Assembly: GCA_903970465.1 (NCBI GenBank)
Contig: CAJCIO010000072.1
Coordinates: 62,001-126,000, forward strand
Direction of reading: 5' to 3'
DNA: 64,000 bases
From: Gammaproteobacteria bacterium
GTDB taxonomy: Bacteria > Pseudomonadota > Gammaproteobacteria > Pseudomonadales > Pseudomonadaceae
The translations under genes were made by a program, and so were the position numbers. The notes under the pieces are model-generated. The model was given only the letters and a program-made list of their open reading frames with translations. It did no database searches and was not told where the DNA came from. Below, in pieces: positions 10,047 through 18,288 of this stretch (position 1 is its first letter; every line of letters begins with the position of its first letter).

Positions 10047-12341
10047 ATGCCTTACCGTTCGATCCTTTGCGCTCTCCTGCTGTTGTTTTGCGGGAGCCCT
10101 CAGGCGCAAACCCCGGCGACCCCGGCCATTTCCTATACCCGTGACGTGCAGCCCATCTTTACCGAGCGCTGTATCGCGTGCCATGCCTGTTATGACTCTG
10201 CCTGCCAGCTCAACCTTGGCAGCGCCGAAGGTGCTGCACGTGGCGCCTCCAAGGTGCCGGTCTATGACGGCTACCGCAGTCTGGCGCAGCCGCCGACTCG
10301 GCTGTTCATCGACGGTTTCGGGCCCGAGCAATGGCGCCACAAGGGTTTTTACTCGGTCCTCGATGCTCAAGGCAGTCAGGCCGCGCTGATGGCGCGGATG
10401 CTCGAGCTTGGGCATCAGGCGCCCCTTGTGCCCAATGCCAAGCTGCCCGATAGCATCGTGCTGGGGCTCGAGCGGCAGAACACGTGTCCAATGCCGGGCG
10501 AGTTCAATGCCTACGCCGGTGCCCATCCCCGTGAAGGGATGCCATTGGCGGTCACCGGGCTGACCGATGGCCAGTATCACACTTTGCAAGCCTGGCTCGC
10601 CCAAGGCGCACCTGTCGATCAGCAGGCTGTGCAGCCGAACCCCAGCGAGGCGCGGCAGGTCGCCGAGTGGGAGGCTTTGCTCAATGCCCCTGGCGCTCGG
10701 GAGTCTCTGGTCGGCCGTTGGCTCTTTGAGCACCTCTATCTGGCGCACATCTTTTTCGACCGCGGTCAGTCCGGGCATTTCTTCCACTGGGTACGCTCAC
10801 GCACACCCAGCGGACAGCCCATCGACCTGATCGCCACCCGGCGGGCGGACGATGATCCAGGCACGACCTTCTACTACCGCCTGTGGCCTGTGGAAGGTGC
10901 GATCGTCTACAAGACCCACATCACCTATCCGTTCGACGCGGCAAAAATGGCGCGGATCAAGCAATTGTTCTACACAGGCGATTGGCAAGTCACCCGTCTG
11001 CCGGGTTATGGCCCGCAACACCGGGCCAATCCGTTCGAGACCTTCGCGCAGATTCCGGCAGGTGCGCGCTATCAGTTCATGCTCGATAACGCCGATTACT
11101 TCGTCGACACCTTCATTCGAGGCCCGGTTTGCCGCGGGCAGATCGCGACCGACGTGATTCGCGACAATTTCTGGGTGATGTTCCAGGCACCGGACCACGA
11201 TCTGTACATCACCGACCCGCAGTATCGGACCAAGGCCACGCCATTGCTGGCCATGCCTGGGCAGAACGACGACGTCGGCAGTGTGCTGGGCCTGTGGCTG
11301 CGTTATCGCGACAAGCGCAATGCCTACGAGGCACTGCGCCGCGATACCTATAGCGACGCACCCCCGCCGAGCTGGTCGAGCCTGTGGGCAGGCAACGACA
11401 ATGCGCTGTTGAGTATTTTCCGTCACTTCGACAGCGCCACGGTGACCAAGGGGCTGGTGGGTGAAGTGCCGCAGACCCTATGGCTGTTCGACTACCCGCT
11501 GCTGGAACGCACCTATTACCAATTGGCGGTCAACTTCGATGTATTCGGCAACGTTGCTCATCAGGCGCAGACCCGCTTGTACTTCGACCTGATCCGCAAC
11601 GGCGCCGAGGTCAATTTCCTGCGCTTGATGCCTGCTGACAGCCGTGAGGACTATCTCGATGACTGGTATCAGAACGGCGGCAAGCTGAAGATGTGGCTCG
11701 ATTATCAGAAGATCGACGACAGCAAGCCCACCGGACTGGTCTTGATCAAGAAAGACCCCAAGGCCGATTTCGCCAAGCAATTACTGGCACGCTACGCCAC
11801 GCTGAACGCCAATCCCGACCCGATAAATCGGTGCACTGGCGCCTACTGCTCGCGTCCGGGTGCGCCGCCCTTGATCCAGGAAGCCGAACAATCCCTGAGT
11901 CGCCTGGCTTCGCGCCCGGCAGGTGGGCTCGAGGTGATCGATCAGATGCCTGAGGCGACCATGCTGCGCGTCGATGATGGCCAGGGCCATCGGGTGATTT
12001 ACAGCGTGTTGCGCAACCGGGCACACAGCAACGTCGCCTTCCTGCTTGGTGAGTCCAGTCGCTACCAGCCAGCGCTGGACACCTTGACGGTGTTCCCGGG
12101 GGTCATGACCAGTTATCCGAATTTCATGTTCAATGTCCCGGCGTCCGAGGTGCCTTCGTTCGTCGACCAGATGATGGCGGTCAAGGATGCGGCTGGATTC
12201 GAGAAAATCGTCGATCATTGGGGGATACGTCGCAGTCATCCGCAGTTCTGGTTTTATTTTCACGACCTGACCACCTACCTTCAGGAGACCAATCCGGTGA
12301 ATGCCGGGGTGCTGGACATGAACCGGTACGAGAATTTGTGA
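10047..12341 (+). CDS. cti: Fatty acid cis/trans isomerase
   Basis: A 764-residue periplasmic enzyme that converts cis-unsaturated acyl chains of membrane phospholipids to trans, stiffening the membrane under solvent or heat stress. A signal peptide ([17 protein letters not shown]) precedes the mature protein. A c-type heme motif follows it directly, C42-I-A-C45-H46 (CIACH), as known for Cti. Length fits the family. TACAAT at 10008-10013 may be the -10. In P. putida, cti lies next to metH; here sohB sits between them. Known Cti activity is constitutive and controlled by substrate access, so no regulator is expected nearby. Confidence 0.95.
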   Translation: MPYRSILCALLLLFCGSPQAQTPATPAISYTRDVQPIFTERCIACHACYDSACQLNLGSAEGAARGASKVPVYDGYRSLAQPPTRLFIDGFGPEQWRHKGFYSVLDAQGSQAALMARMLELGHQAPLVPNAKLPDSIVLGLERQNTCPMPGEFNAYAGAHPREGMPLAVTGLTDGQYHTLQAWLAQGAPVDQQAVQPNPSEARQVAEWEALLNAPGARESLVGRWLFEHLYLAHIFFDRGQSGHFFHWVRSRTPSGQPIDLIATRRADDDPGTTFYYRLWPVEGAIVYKTHITYPFDAAKMARIKQLFYTGDWQVTRLPGYGPQHRANPFETFAQIPAGARYQFMLDNADYFVDTFIRGPVCRGQIATDVIRDNFWVMFQAPDHDLYITDPQYRTKATPLLAMPGQNDDVGSVLGLWLRYRDKRNAYEALRRDTYSDAPPPSWSSLWAGNDNALLSIFRHFDSATVTKGLVGEVPQTLWLFDYPLLERTYYQLAVNFDVFGNVAHQAQTRLYFDLIRNGAEVNFLRLMPADSREDYLDDWYQNGGKLKMWLDYQKIDDSKPTGLVLIKKDPKADFAKQLLARYATLNANPDPINRCTGAYCSRPGAPPLIQEAEQSLSRLASRPAGGLEVIDQMPEATMLRVDDGQGHRVIYSVLRNRAHSNVAFLLGESSRYQPALDTLTVFPGVMTSYPNFMFNVPASEVPSFVDQMMAVKDAAGFEKIVDHWGIRRSHPQFWFYFHDLTTYLQETNPVNAGVLDMNRYENL

Positions 12342-12356
12342 CAGCCATTGAGCCCT

Positions 12357-12424
12357 TCGCAGGCAAGCCTCGCTCCCACAGGTTGACGACTCGCCGGTGT
12401 GGAAGCGAAGCGTGATCGCGAAGA
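12357..12424. repeat. Degenerate REPIN
   Basis: TTCGCAGGCAAGCCTCGCTC followed by CCACAGG forms the left half, and TGTGGAAGCGAAGCGTGATC with GCGAA the diverged right half. It lies between cti and the acyltransferase gene. Confidence 0.65.
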
Positions 12425-12554
12425 GGCCACCAGCATTGCCCGGGCACTACCTATCAGACTTTCTGGGGACCTTTTTCGCCTATGTGAAGTCCCACGGGGT
12501 ACAGGGTGCCCCGAAAGGGTGCGCCAGTTGTGGGATTCAAGACAGGCGTTTGCA

Positions 12555-13589
12555 ATGCTGATTTCGCTCCAAGCACTCCGGGCGCTCGCCGCCTGGATGG
12601 TGGTCTGCCATCACTTCATGCAGATCTTTTTCGACTTTCATCCGAGCGGCCCGATCGGGCAGTTCTTCACTGACAGGGGGGCGGTGGGCGTCGATATCTT
12701 CTTCGTCATCAGCGGCCTGGTGATCTACCTGTCGACTCAAGACAAGGACCTGCCTGCCGGGCGTTTTCTGCTCAATCGCGCTATCCGTATCGTTCCGGCC
12801 TATTGGCTGTACACGGTGCTGATGGGGCTGATGCTGGTGGGCCTCGGCCAGTGGTTGCCGCACCCCGCGGTGGATCTGCCGCATTTTGTCCTGTCGTTGT
12901 TGTTCATTCCCGCGGAAAACCCAGGGGGGTACGGCCTGTATCCGACCTTGAACGTGGGCTGGACGCTGAACTACGAGATGTTTTTCTACCTGCTGTTTTC
13001 ACTGGTGTTCACGGTGCCGAAACGTCATCGACCCCTGATCGTCGCGGCCGCGTTGTTTGCGGTCAGCGAGGTGCTGGGGCGTTATGGCATTGTCAGTCGT
13101 TTTTATGAAAACAACATCATCTACGAATTTCTGCTGGGCATCGGCATCGGCATTCTCTACCGTCGCGGCTGGGTGGTGCAGGGGTTCTGGGCGCCATTGA
13201 CGCTGATCGCGGCATCGGTGCTGGCTATCTATGAACTGGATGCCAGCGATCGGTTGCTGCATTGGGGCGTGCCCAGTGCCCTGATCGTGCTCGGCTGTGT
13301 GGCCATGGAGCCGTACTTCAAGGGCAGCCGCCTGCTCAAGGCGCTGGGTGATTGCTCGTACTCGGTGTATCTGGTGCACGTGCTGGTGTTGTATGGCGGC
13401 TGGCTGGCGAGCGAGCACTGGCAGCTCAATCCTTATGCGGTATTCGCGGTGTGCGTACCGGTGATCGCGGTGATCGGCTGGGTCAGCTATGTATTGATCG
13501 AGAAGCGCCTGTATTGGCGCATCAAGGGCTGGACGGATGCGCGTCAGGCAGTACCGGCGCCGACGGCTATATCCCGACAAAAATACTAG
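12555..13589 (+). CDS. Acyltransferase 3 family membrane protein (OafA/YrhL-like)
   Basis: A 344-residue polytopic protein starting MLISLQALRALAAWMVVCHH. The R-x10-H pattern near the N-terminus and VGVDIFFVISG are hallmarks of the acyltransferase 3 family, which O-acetylates or acylates surface sugars. About ten transmembrane helices are visible, ending in EKRLYWRIKGW. The start at 12555 begins the family-conserved sequence; upstream in-frame residues from 12399 are not family-like. There is no sugar-biosynthesis cluster nearby, so the substrate is unknown. Confidence 0.85.
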   Translation: MLISLQALRALAAWMVVCHHFMQIFFDFHPSGPIGQFFTDRGAVGVDIFFVISGLVIYLSTQDKDLPAGRFLLNRAIRIVPAYWLYTVLMGLMLVGLGQWLPHPAVDLPHFVLSLLFIPAENPGGYGLYPTLNVGWTLNYEMFFYLLFSLVFTVPKRHRPLIVAAALFAVSEVLGRYGIVSRFYENNIIYEFLLGIGIGILYRRGWVVQGFWAPLTLIAASVLAIYELDASDRLLHWGVPSALIVLGCVAMEPYFKGSRLLKALGDCSYSVYLVHVLVLYGGWLASEHWQLNPYAVFAVCVPVIAVIGWVSYVLIEKRLYWRIKGWTDARQAVPAPTAISRQKY

Positions 13590-13593
13590 GACT

Positions 13594-13622
13594 TTGTCAG
13601 CGGGCCAGGTTTGGCGTAAACT
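13594..13622 (+). promoter_or_regulatory. Sigma-70 promoter of nfuA
   Basis: TTGTCA at 13594-13599, a 17-nt spacer and TAAACT at 13617-13622, placed 25 nt before the nfuA start codon. Good consensus match; no operator is evident. Confidence 0.6.
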
Positions 13623-13638
13623 GCGGGCAAGTCTGTGA

Positions 13639-14232
<594 letters not shown>

Positions 14233-14253
14233 TAGCGTCGGCTGCGTGACATG

Positions 14254-14283
14254 AAAAAACGGCACCCGTGAGTGCCGTTTTTT
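14254..14283. terminator. Bidirectional terminator between nfuA and cobM
   Basis: Arms AAAAAACGGCAC and GTGCCGTTTTTT around a 6-nt loop give T-tracts on both strands. It serves nfuA and the leftward cobalamin operon. Confidence 0.9.
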
Positions 14284-14327
14284 TATGGGTGATGATCGGC
14301 AATCCGCTTTGCGGCAGCGGGCGTTGA

Positions 14328-15074
14328 TCAGTGGCGATACAGGTGTGCATGCCCCGCGCGATATAGCGAAGATTCACTGAACACATCATTACCCAGCACT
14401 CGACCGACCAGAATCAGTGCGGTGCGCTTGAAGCCTTTGCTCACCACCTTCGCCTCGATGTCCATGAGAGTGCCCATCACCCACTCCTGGTCCGGCCAGC
14501 TGGCGCGGTGCACCACCGCGATCGGGCAATCATCGCCATAGTGGGGGCGCAGTTCGTCAATGATCTTCGCCAGATGCTGTACGCCCAGATGGATGGCCAT
14601 GGTCGAACGGTGCTGGGCCAGGCTCGGCAGATCTTCGCCCAAGGGCATGGGGGATTTGTCGGCGTAGCGGGTGAGGATCAGGGTCTGGGATATATCCGGC
14701 AAGGTCAGCTCGGCACCCAGCAGTGCCGCGCAGGCTGCAGTGGCGGTTACCCCTGGGACAATCTGGTAGGCGATGCCCAATGCGCGGAGCTGGCGGATCT
14801 GCTCGCCGATGGCGCCGTACAGGCTCGGATCACCCGAATGCACGCGGGCGACATCTTCGCCTTTTGCGTCGGCTTCGCGCATCGCCTCGATGATCTGCTC
14901 CAGATGCAGCTCGGCGCTATTGAGTACCCGATGTGCGCTATGGCCCTCCAGCACCGCGGCAGGCACCAGAGAGCCTGCGTAGATGATCACCGGACATTGA
15001 CGAATCAGGCGCTGGCCTTTGACGGTGATGAGGTCTGGATCGCCGGGACCGGCGCCGATGAAAAAAACGGTCAT
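14328..15074 (-). CDS. cobM: Precorrin-4 C11-methyltransferase
   Basis: A 248-residue SAM-dependent corrin methyltransferase of the aerobic cobalamin pathway, converting precorrin-4 to precorrin-5. It has the tetrapyrrole methylase motifs FFIGAGPGDPDLITVKG at the N-terminus, VHSGDPSLYGAIGEQ and VPGVTATAACAALLG. Normal length. It is last of the leftward riboswitch-controlled operon cbtB-cbtA-cobE-cobM and is separated from cobE by a 78-nt gap carrying part of a REPIN. The ribosome binding site is weak. Confidence 0.95.
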   Translation of the reverse strand: MTVFFIGAGPGDPDLITVKGQRLIRQCPVIIYAGSLVPAAVLEGHSAHRVLNSAELHLEQIIEAMREADAKGEDVARVHSGDPSLYGAIGEQIRQLRALGIAYQIVPGVTATAACAALLGAELTLPDISQTLILTRYADKSPMPLGEDLPSLAQHRSTMAIHLGVQHLAKIIDELRPHYGDDCPIAVVHRASWPDQEWVMGTLMDIEAKVVSKGFKRTALILVGRVLGNDVFSESSLYRAGHAHLYRH

Positions 15075-15112
15075 GAGAGGCCCGAAGTTGAAAAGGATTC
15101 ACATTGGAAAGG

Positions 15113-15197
15113 TGGCGAGGGGGCTTGCCGCCGAAAAACCCTCGCGGGGCGGTCAGTCTGGCGCGGTGGCCTTTTGCTGGCAAGTCCCCTCGCTACA
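15113..15197. repeat. REPIN overlapping the 3' end of cobE
   Basis: Left arm GTGGCGAGGGGGCTTGCCGCC and right arm GGCAAGTCCCCTCGCTACAG, a slightly diverged copy of the GTAGCGAGGGG class. The right arm is inside the cobE reading frame. Confidence 0.8.
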
Positions 15198-15581
15198 GGC
15201 CAGCGCGAGGGTTGCTCCGGGGGCAAGCTGGCGGTTGACCAGCAGCCGTGGTGACGACGCACCCAGCTCCTCGGCCAGCGCCAGCGCCGTGCTTTCTGCC
15301 ACGCCATAGCAGCCGGTATGGGCAAAGGAGGTGTCCGAGCGGTGGCTCAGTAGCGGGTCGTGAACCAGCAGTTCGGTGGCACTGAAGGTGTAGAAGGGTA
15401 CACGCAATTGCGCCGCCAACCTCACCAGCCCGGGCTCGTCGGCCTTGCGGTCAAGGCTGGCGATACCGACCAATTGGCCACGATCCAGGCTGTTGGCGTG
15501 CAGGGTCTGGTCGAGCAGTGCCCCCAGCTCCTCGACCGAGCAGCCGCGGCGACAACCGAATCCGGCCACCAGTCGGCTCAT
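15153..15581 (-). CDS. cobE: Cobalamin biosynthesis protein CobE (CbiG C-terminal domain)
   Basis: A 142-residue protein starting MSRLVAGFGCRRGCSVEELG, the small CbiG_C/CobE fold found in aerobic cobalamin pathways; its exact reaction is not settled, and a role around precorrin methylation is suggested. Its ATG shares a base with the TGA stop of cbtA (TGATG), so translation is coupled. The last ~15 codons (SEGTCQQKATAPD) are encoded by a REPIN arm, so this C-terminal tail is probably an acquired extension. The family core ends at LLVNRQLAPGATLALA. Confidence 0.88.
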   Translation of the reverse strand: MSRLVAGFGCRRGCSVEELGALLDQTLHANSLDRGQLVGIASLDRKADEPGLVRLAAQLRVPFYTFSATELLVHDPLLSHRSDTSFAHTGCYGVAESTALALAEELGASSPRLLVNRQLAPGATLALACSEGTCQQKATAPD

Positions 15582-16264
15582 CAAGCAGCCTCTTTACGGC
15601 GAAACAGCCACGCACTGATCAGGCCCAAGGCCAGCCAGAATGCCGCGTTGGTCAGTTGCGAGGCCCACTTGAACTGGCGCTCCAATGCCTCGGGGGCCAA
15701 GCTGGCATGGACTTCGGGCTGCGGTGCGCCGACCCAGTGCGGGATCAGCAGAATGACAACGCCGGCCACCTTCAGCAACCAGTGGCGGCCGAACACGATC
15801 AAAGCCAGGGCGACGGCGGTAGAAGCCGCAGTACTCGCCCACCAGATCTGCCGTTGGGTCAGATCGGCCGCCGCCGTGCCGGGCAGCTCCGGTGGCAGTC
15901 CCAGGGTCGGCGCCAGGCAGAACACTGCGTAGCCCGCCAGCCCCCACAGCAATCCCTCGCGTGTGCGGCCAGGAGCCCGCAAGGTATAAAGGCCGACCAG
16001 CATCAAGGCAAAACCGACAGCCACCACCAGGTTGCCACTGGTGGTGGACAGCACGCGTTGCCAACCGTCCTCCGGCTCCCAGGCCTCGGCAGCCTGTTCG
16101 TGGGCCGCCATCGCCTCGTGGTGTTCATGCACGGCGGCGGGCGCCTTCTCGTAGGTTTCGGCCTGCTGAATCAGCGGCGCGACCCAGAAGCTTTGCATCA
16201 GGGTCAGCAGCAGGGCACCCAACAGCCCGGTGAAGCCTGCGGTTTGCGCGATACGCTTGATCAT
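15581..16264 (-). CDS. cbtA: Cobalt transporter subunit CbtA
   Basis: A 227-residue membrane protein beginning MIKRIAQTAGFTGLLGALLL, with about five to six transmembrane segments and a His-rich periplasmic loop (VHEHHEAMAAHEQAAE) that could bind metal. CbtA works with CbtB in B12-regulated cobalt uptake. GAGG lies upstream of the start. It follows cbtB by 8 nt and overlaps cobE. Longer in-frame extension to 16627 runs through cbtB and the riboswitch and is not real. Confidence 0.92.
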   Translation of the reverse strand: MIKRIAQTAGFTGLLGALLLTLMQSFWVAPLIQQAETYEKAPAAVHEHHEAMAAHEQAAEAWEPEDGWQRVLSTTSGNLVVAVGFALMLVGLYTLRAPGRTREGLLWGLAGYAVFCLAPTLGLPPELPGTAAADLTQRQIWWASTAASTAVALALIVFGRHWLLKVAGVVILLIPHWVGAPQPEVHASLAPEALERQFKWASQLTNAAFWLALGLISAWLFRRKEAA

Positions 16265-16272
16265 CACAAACC

Positions 16273-16467
16273 TCAGTGGCAGGGGAAGGCGGCGCTGTGG
16301 CGGGTATCGTGTGCGGCGTTGTGCACCGCTTCGATGTGCGAGAAACCGGCGAAATACACCAGGCCCACCCCCAGCAAGATGGCGCCGAGCGCGACTATCA
16401 GACGCTGACTTTGCGTGGTTGCAGTGCTGTCGGCTATGGCGCCGGAGGTGGTGTTGCTGATGGACAT
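16273..16467 (-). CDS. cbtB: Cobalt transporter subunit CbtB
   Basis: A 64-residue protein with one transmembrane helix (LIVALGAILLGVGLVYFAGF) and the conserved metal-ligand C-terminus HDTRHSAAFPCH that defines CbtB. AGAGGGA precedes the start. It is the first gene after the leftward cobalamin riboswitch, which is known to control cbtBA in many proteobacteria. Confidence 0.95.
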   Translation of the reverse strand: MSISNTTSGAIADSTATTQSQRLIVALGAILLGVGLVYFAGFSHIEAVHNAAHDTRHSAAFPCH

Positions 16468-16580
16468 GGCAGTTCCCTCTGAAGGTCAGGGTGCGGGAAC
16501 GGCGCAGACGGCCTGGGCACGAGCGCGCGCAGGCAGCAACAGCGCCCGCCCACCGCGGGTATTTGTCGAAAAATGGATTG

Positions 16581-16790
16581 GGCCGGTCTCCGGGCTCACG
16601 AGGGGAGGAGGCCAAGGCATCCACCAATCAGCGTCACCTTCCCATGCCTTGACGCTGGCACAGTGGATCAGACGCTTCTCTCGCTTACCGTTGCGGGGGC
16701 AGCACCGGACTGATCGCAACTTGCCTGCAGTAGAGGAAGGCAAGTTTGACGACGCACCGGTTTCCCGTTTCACCCTGTGAGGGGCACCCA
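16581..16790 (-). promoter_or_regulatory. Cobalamin riboswitch upstream of cbtBA-cobE-cobM
   Basis: On the minus strand the hallmark blocks occur in order: GGGTGCCCC..., ACGGGAA, GCTGCCCCCGCAACGGTAAG, and the B12 box GAGCCCGGAGACCGGCC at 16581-16597. It lies 114 nt before the cbtB start. Adenosylcobalamin binding should reduce expression of the cobalt importer and cobE/cobM. Confidence 0.95.
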
Positions 16791-16801
16791 AACGAACGCG
16801 T

Positions 16802-16830
16802 AGAAAAACATGGTCGTTGCTGGGAGTCAA
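16802..16830 (-). promoter_or_regulatory. Candidate promoter for the leftward cobalamin operon
   Basis: TTGACT (plus-strand 16825-16830), a 17-nt spacer and a weak TTTTCT -10 (16802-16807). Its start point would fall just before the riboswitch 5' end, which supports it. Confidence 0.4.
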
Positions 16831-16886
16831 TCTCATAGCCCATGTTCGCTGTCTGCACGAGCACGGGGAAACCTTGCAGCGTCGAT

Positions 16887-16915
16887 TGACCTCGTTCCCC
16901 ACACTCCGTACCCTT
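16887..16915 (+). promoter_or_regulatory. Candidate promoter for cobW-cobN-chlI/D
   Basis: TTGACC at 16887-16892, a 17-nt spacer and TACCCT at 16910-16915. Transcription would begin near 16922, exactly where the plus-strand riboswitch starts. Confidence 0.5.
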
Positions 16916-16919
16916 GCTG

Positions 16920-17112
16920 CACTGAGGTTCTGCCCCTTGCGAGGGTGCAGCTAAGAAGGGAACGCGGTCCAATGCCGCGGCTGCCCCCGCAACTGTAAGC
17001 GATGCCTGGTTCGACACTGCCACTGCGCCCTGCGCGGGAAGGCGTCGAACCACTCCAGCCTGGGCCATTTGCCAGTGACTGGCACATCGCAAGCCAGGAG
17101 ACCTGCCTCGAA
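16920..17112 (+). promoter_or_regulatory. Cobalamin riboswitch upstream of cobW-cobN
   Basis: Contains GAGGTTCTGCCCC, GCAGCTAAGAAGGGAA, GCTGCCCCCGCAACTGTAAG and the B12 box AAGCCAGGAGACCTGCC at 17091-17107. The following ~108 nt to the cobW start can act as the expression platform. Confidence 0.95.
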
Positions 17113-17220
17113 CCGTTTCTCTTAACAACCGGGCGGGGTGATCCGGTGGCGAACGCACCGTGGGCTCAGCGCACCGCGGCTCTCGTCCCGTATGCCCGCC
17201 ACTCCTGCCAAGGGCATCCG

Positions 17221-18285
17221 ATGAAAACACTGGCCAAACTTCCCGTCACCATCGTCACCGGCTTTCTCGGCTCGGGCAAGACCACCTTGTTGCGGCACAT
17301 GCTCGACAACGCCCAGGGCCGGCGCATCGCTGTGATCGTCAACGAATTCGGCGAGCTGGGTATCGATGGCGACCTCCTCAAGCAGTGCAGCATCGGTTGT
17401 ACCGAGGAAGAAGCCAACGGCCGGGTCTACGAGCTGGCCAATGGCTGCCTGTGCTGCACCGTCCAGGAAGAATTCTTCCCGGTGATGCGCGAACTGGTAG
17501 CGCGCCGTTGCGACCTCGACCATATCCTGATCGAAACCAGCGGCCTGGCCTTGCCCAAGCCTTTGGTGCAGGCCTTCCAGTGGCCGGAAATCCGCAACGC
17601 CTGCACCGTCGATGCGGTAATCACCGTGGTCGACAGCCCGGCTGTCGCCGCGGGCACCTTCGCGGCCTTTCCGGATCAGGTCGACGCCCAGCGCAAACTC
17701 GATCCCAACCTTGATCACGAATCGCCACTGCATGAACTGTTCGCGGATCAACTGGCCAGCGCCGATCTGGTAATCCTCAACAAGGCTGATTTGATCGACC
17801 CGCAGGCACTGGCTGCCGTGCGCGCTGAAGTCGCCGAAGAGCTGCCGCCGGCGGTCAAGGTCATCGAGGCCAGCAGCGGTCGCGTGCCGTTGGACGTGTT
17901 ACTGGGCCTGGGCGCCGAGTCCGAGGTGCACATCGATGGGCGCAAGACGCACCATGACCATCACGACGGTGATGACCACGACGATCACGACCACGACGCC
18001 TTCGACTCGATCTCCATCGAACTGCCGCAAGCCGACGAAAGCCTGCTGCTCGACGCACTGACGCAACTGGTGGTGCAACACGGCATCCTGCGTATCAAGG
18101 GCTTCGCCGCCGTGCCGAACAAGCCGATGCGCTTGCTGATCCAAGGCGTAGGCACGCGCTTCGACAAGCACTTCGACCGGGCCTGGCGCAGCGAAGAAGC
18201 GCGCATCACCCAACTGGTGCTGATCGGGCAGGAGCTGGATGCTGCGGCACTCGAAGCACAATTGCGCGCTGCGTTGTCGGCCTGA
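17221..18285 (+). CDS. cobW: CobW-type G3E GTPase metallochaperone
   Basis: A 354-residue cytoplasmic GTPase thought to deliver cobalt to the CobN chelatase. The P-loop GFLGSGKTT lies near residue 13, the metal-binding GCLCC motif near residue 75, ETSGLA and a NKADL guanine-specificity motif follow, and a His/Asp-rich tract (HHDHHDGDDHDDHDHD) sits at about residues 244-260 before the C-terminal CobW_C domain. AAGGG precedes the ATG at 17221. It is first in the rightward operon, 3 nt before cobN. The upstream in-frame extension lies inside the riboswitch and is not coding. Confidence 0.96.
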   Translation: MKTLAKLPVTIVTGFLGSGKTTLLRHMLDNAQGRRIAVIVNEFGELGIDGDLLKQCSIGCTEEEANGRVYELANGCLCCTVQEEFFPVMRELVARRCDLDHILIETSGLALPKPLVQAFQWPEIRNACTVDAVITVVDSPAVAAGTFAAFPDQVDAQRKLDPNLDHESPLHELFADQLASADLVILNKADLIDPQALAAVRAEVAEELPPAVKVIEASSGRVPLDVLLGLGAESEVHIDGRKTHHDHHDGDDHDDHDHDAFDSISIELPQADESLLLDALTQLVVQHGILRIKGFAAVPNKPMRLLIQGVGTRFDKHFDRAWRSEEARITQLVLIGQELDAAALEAQLRAALSA

Positions 18286-18288
18286 CCC

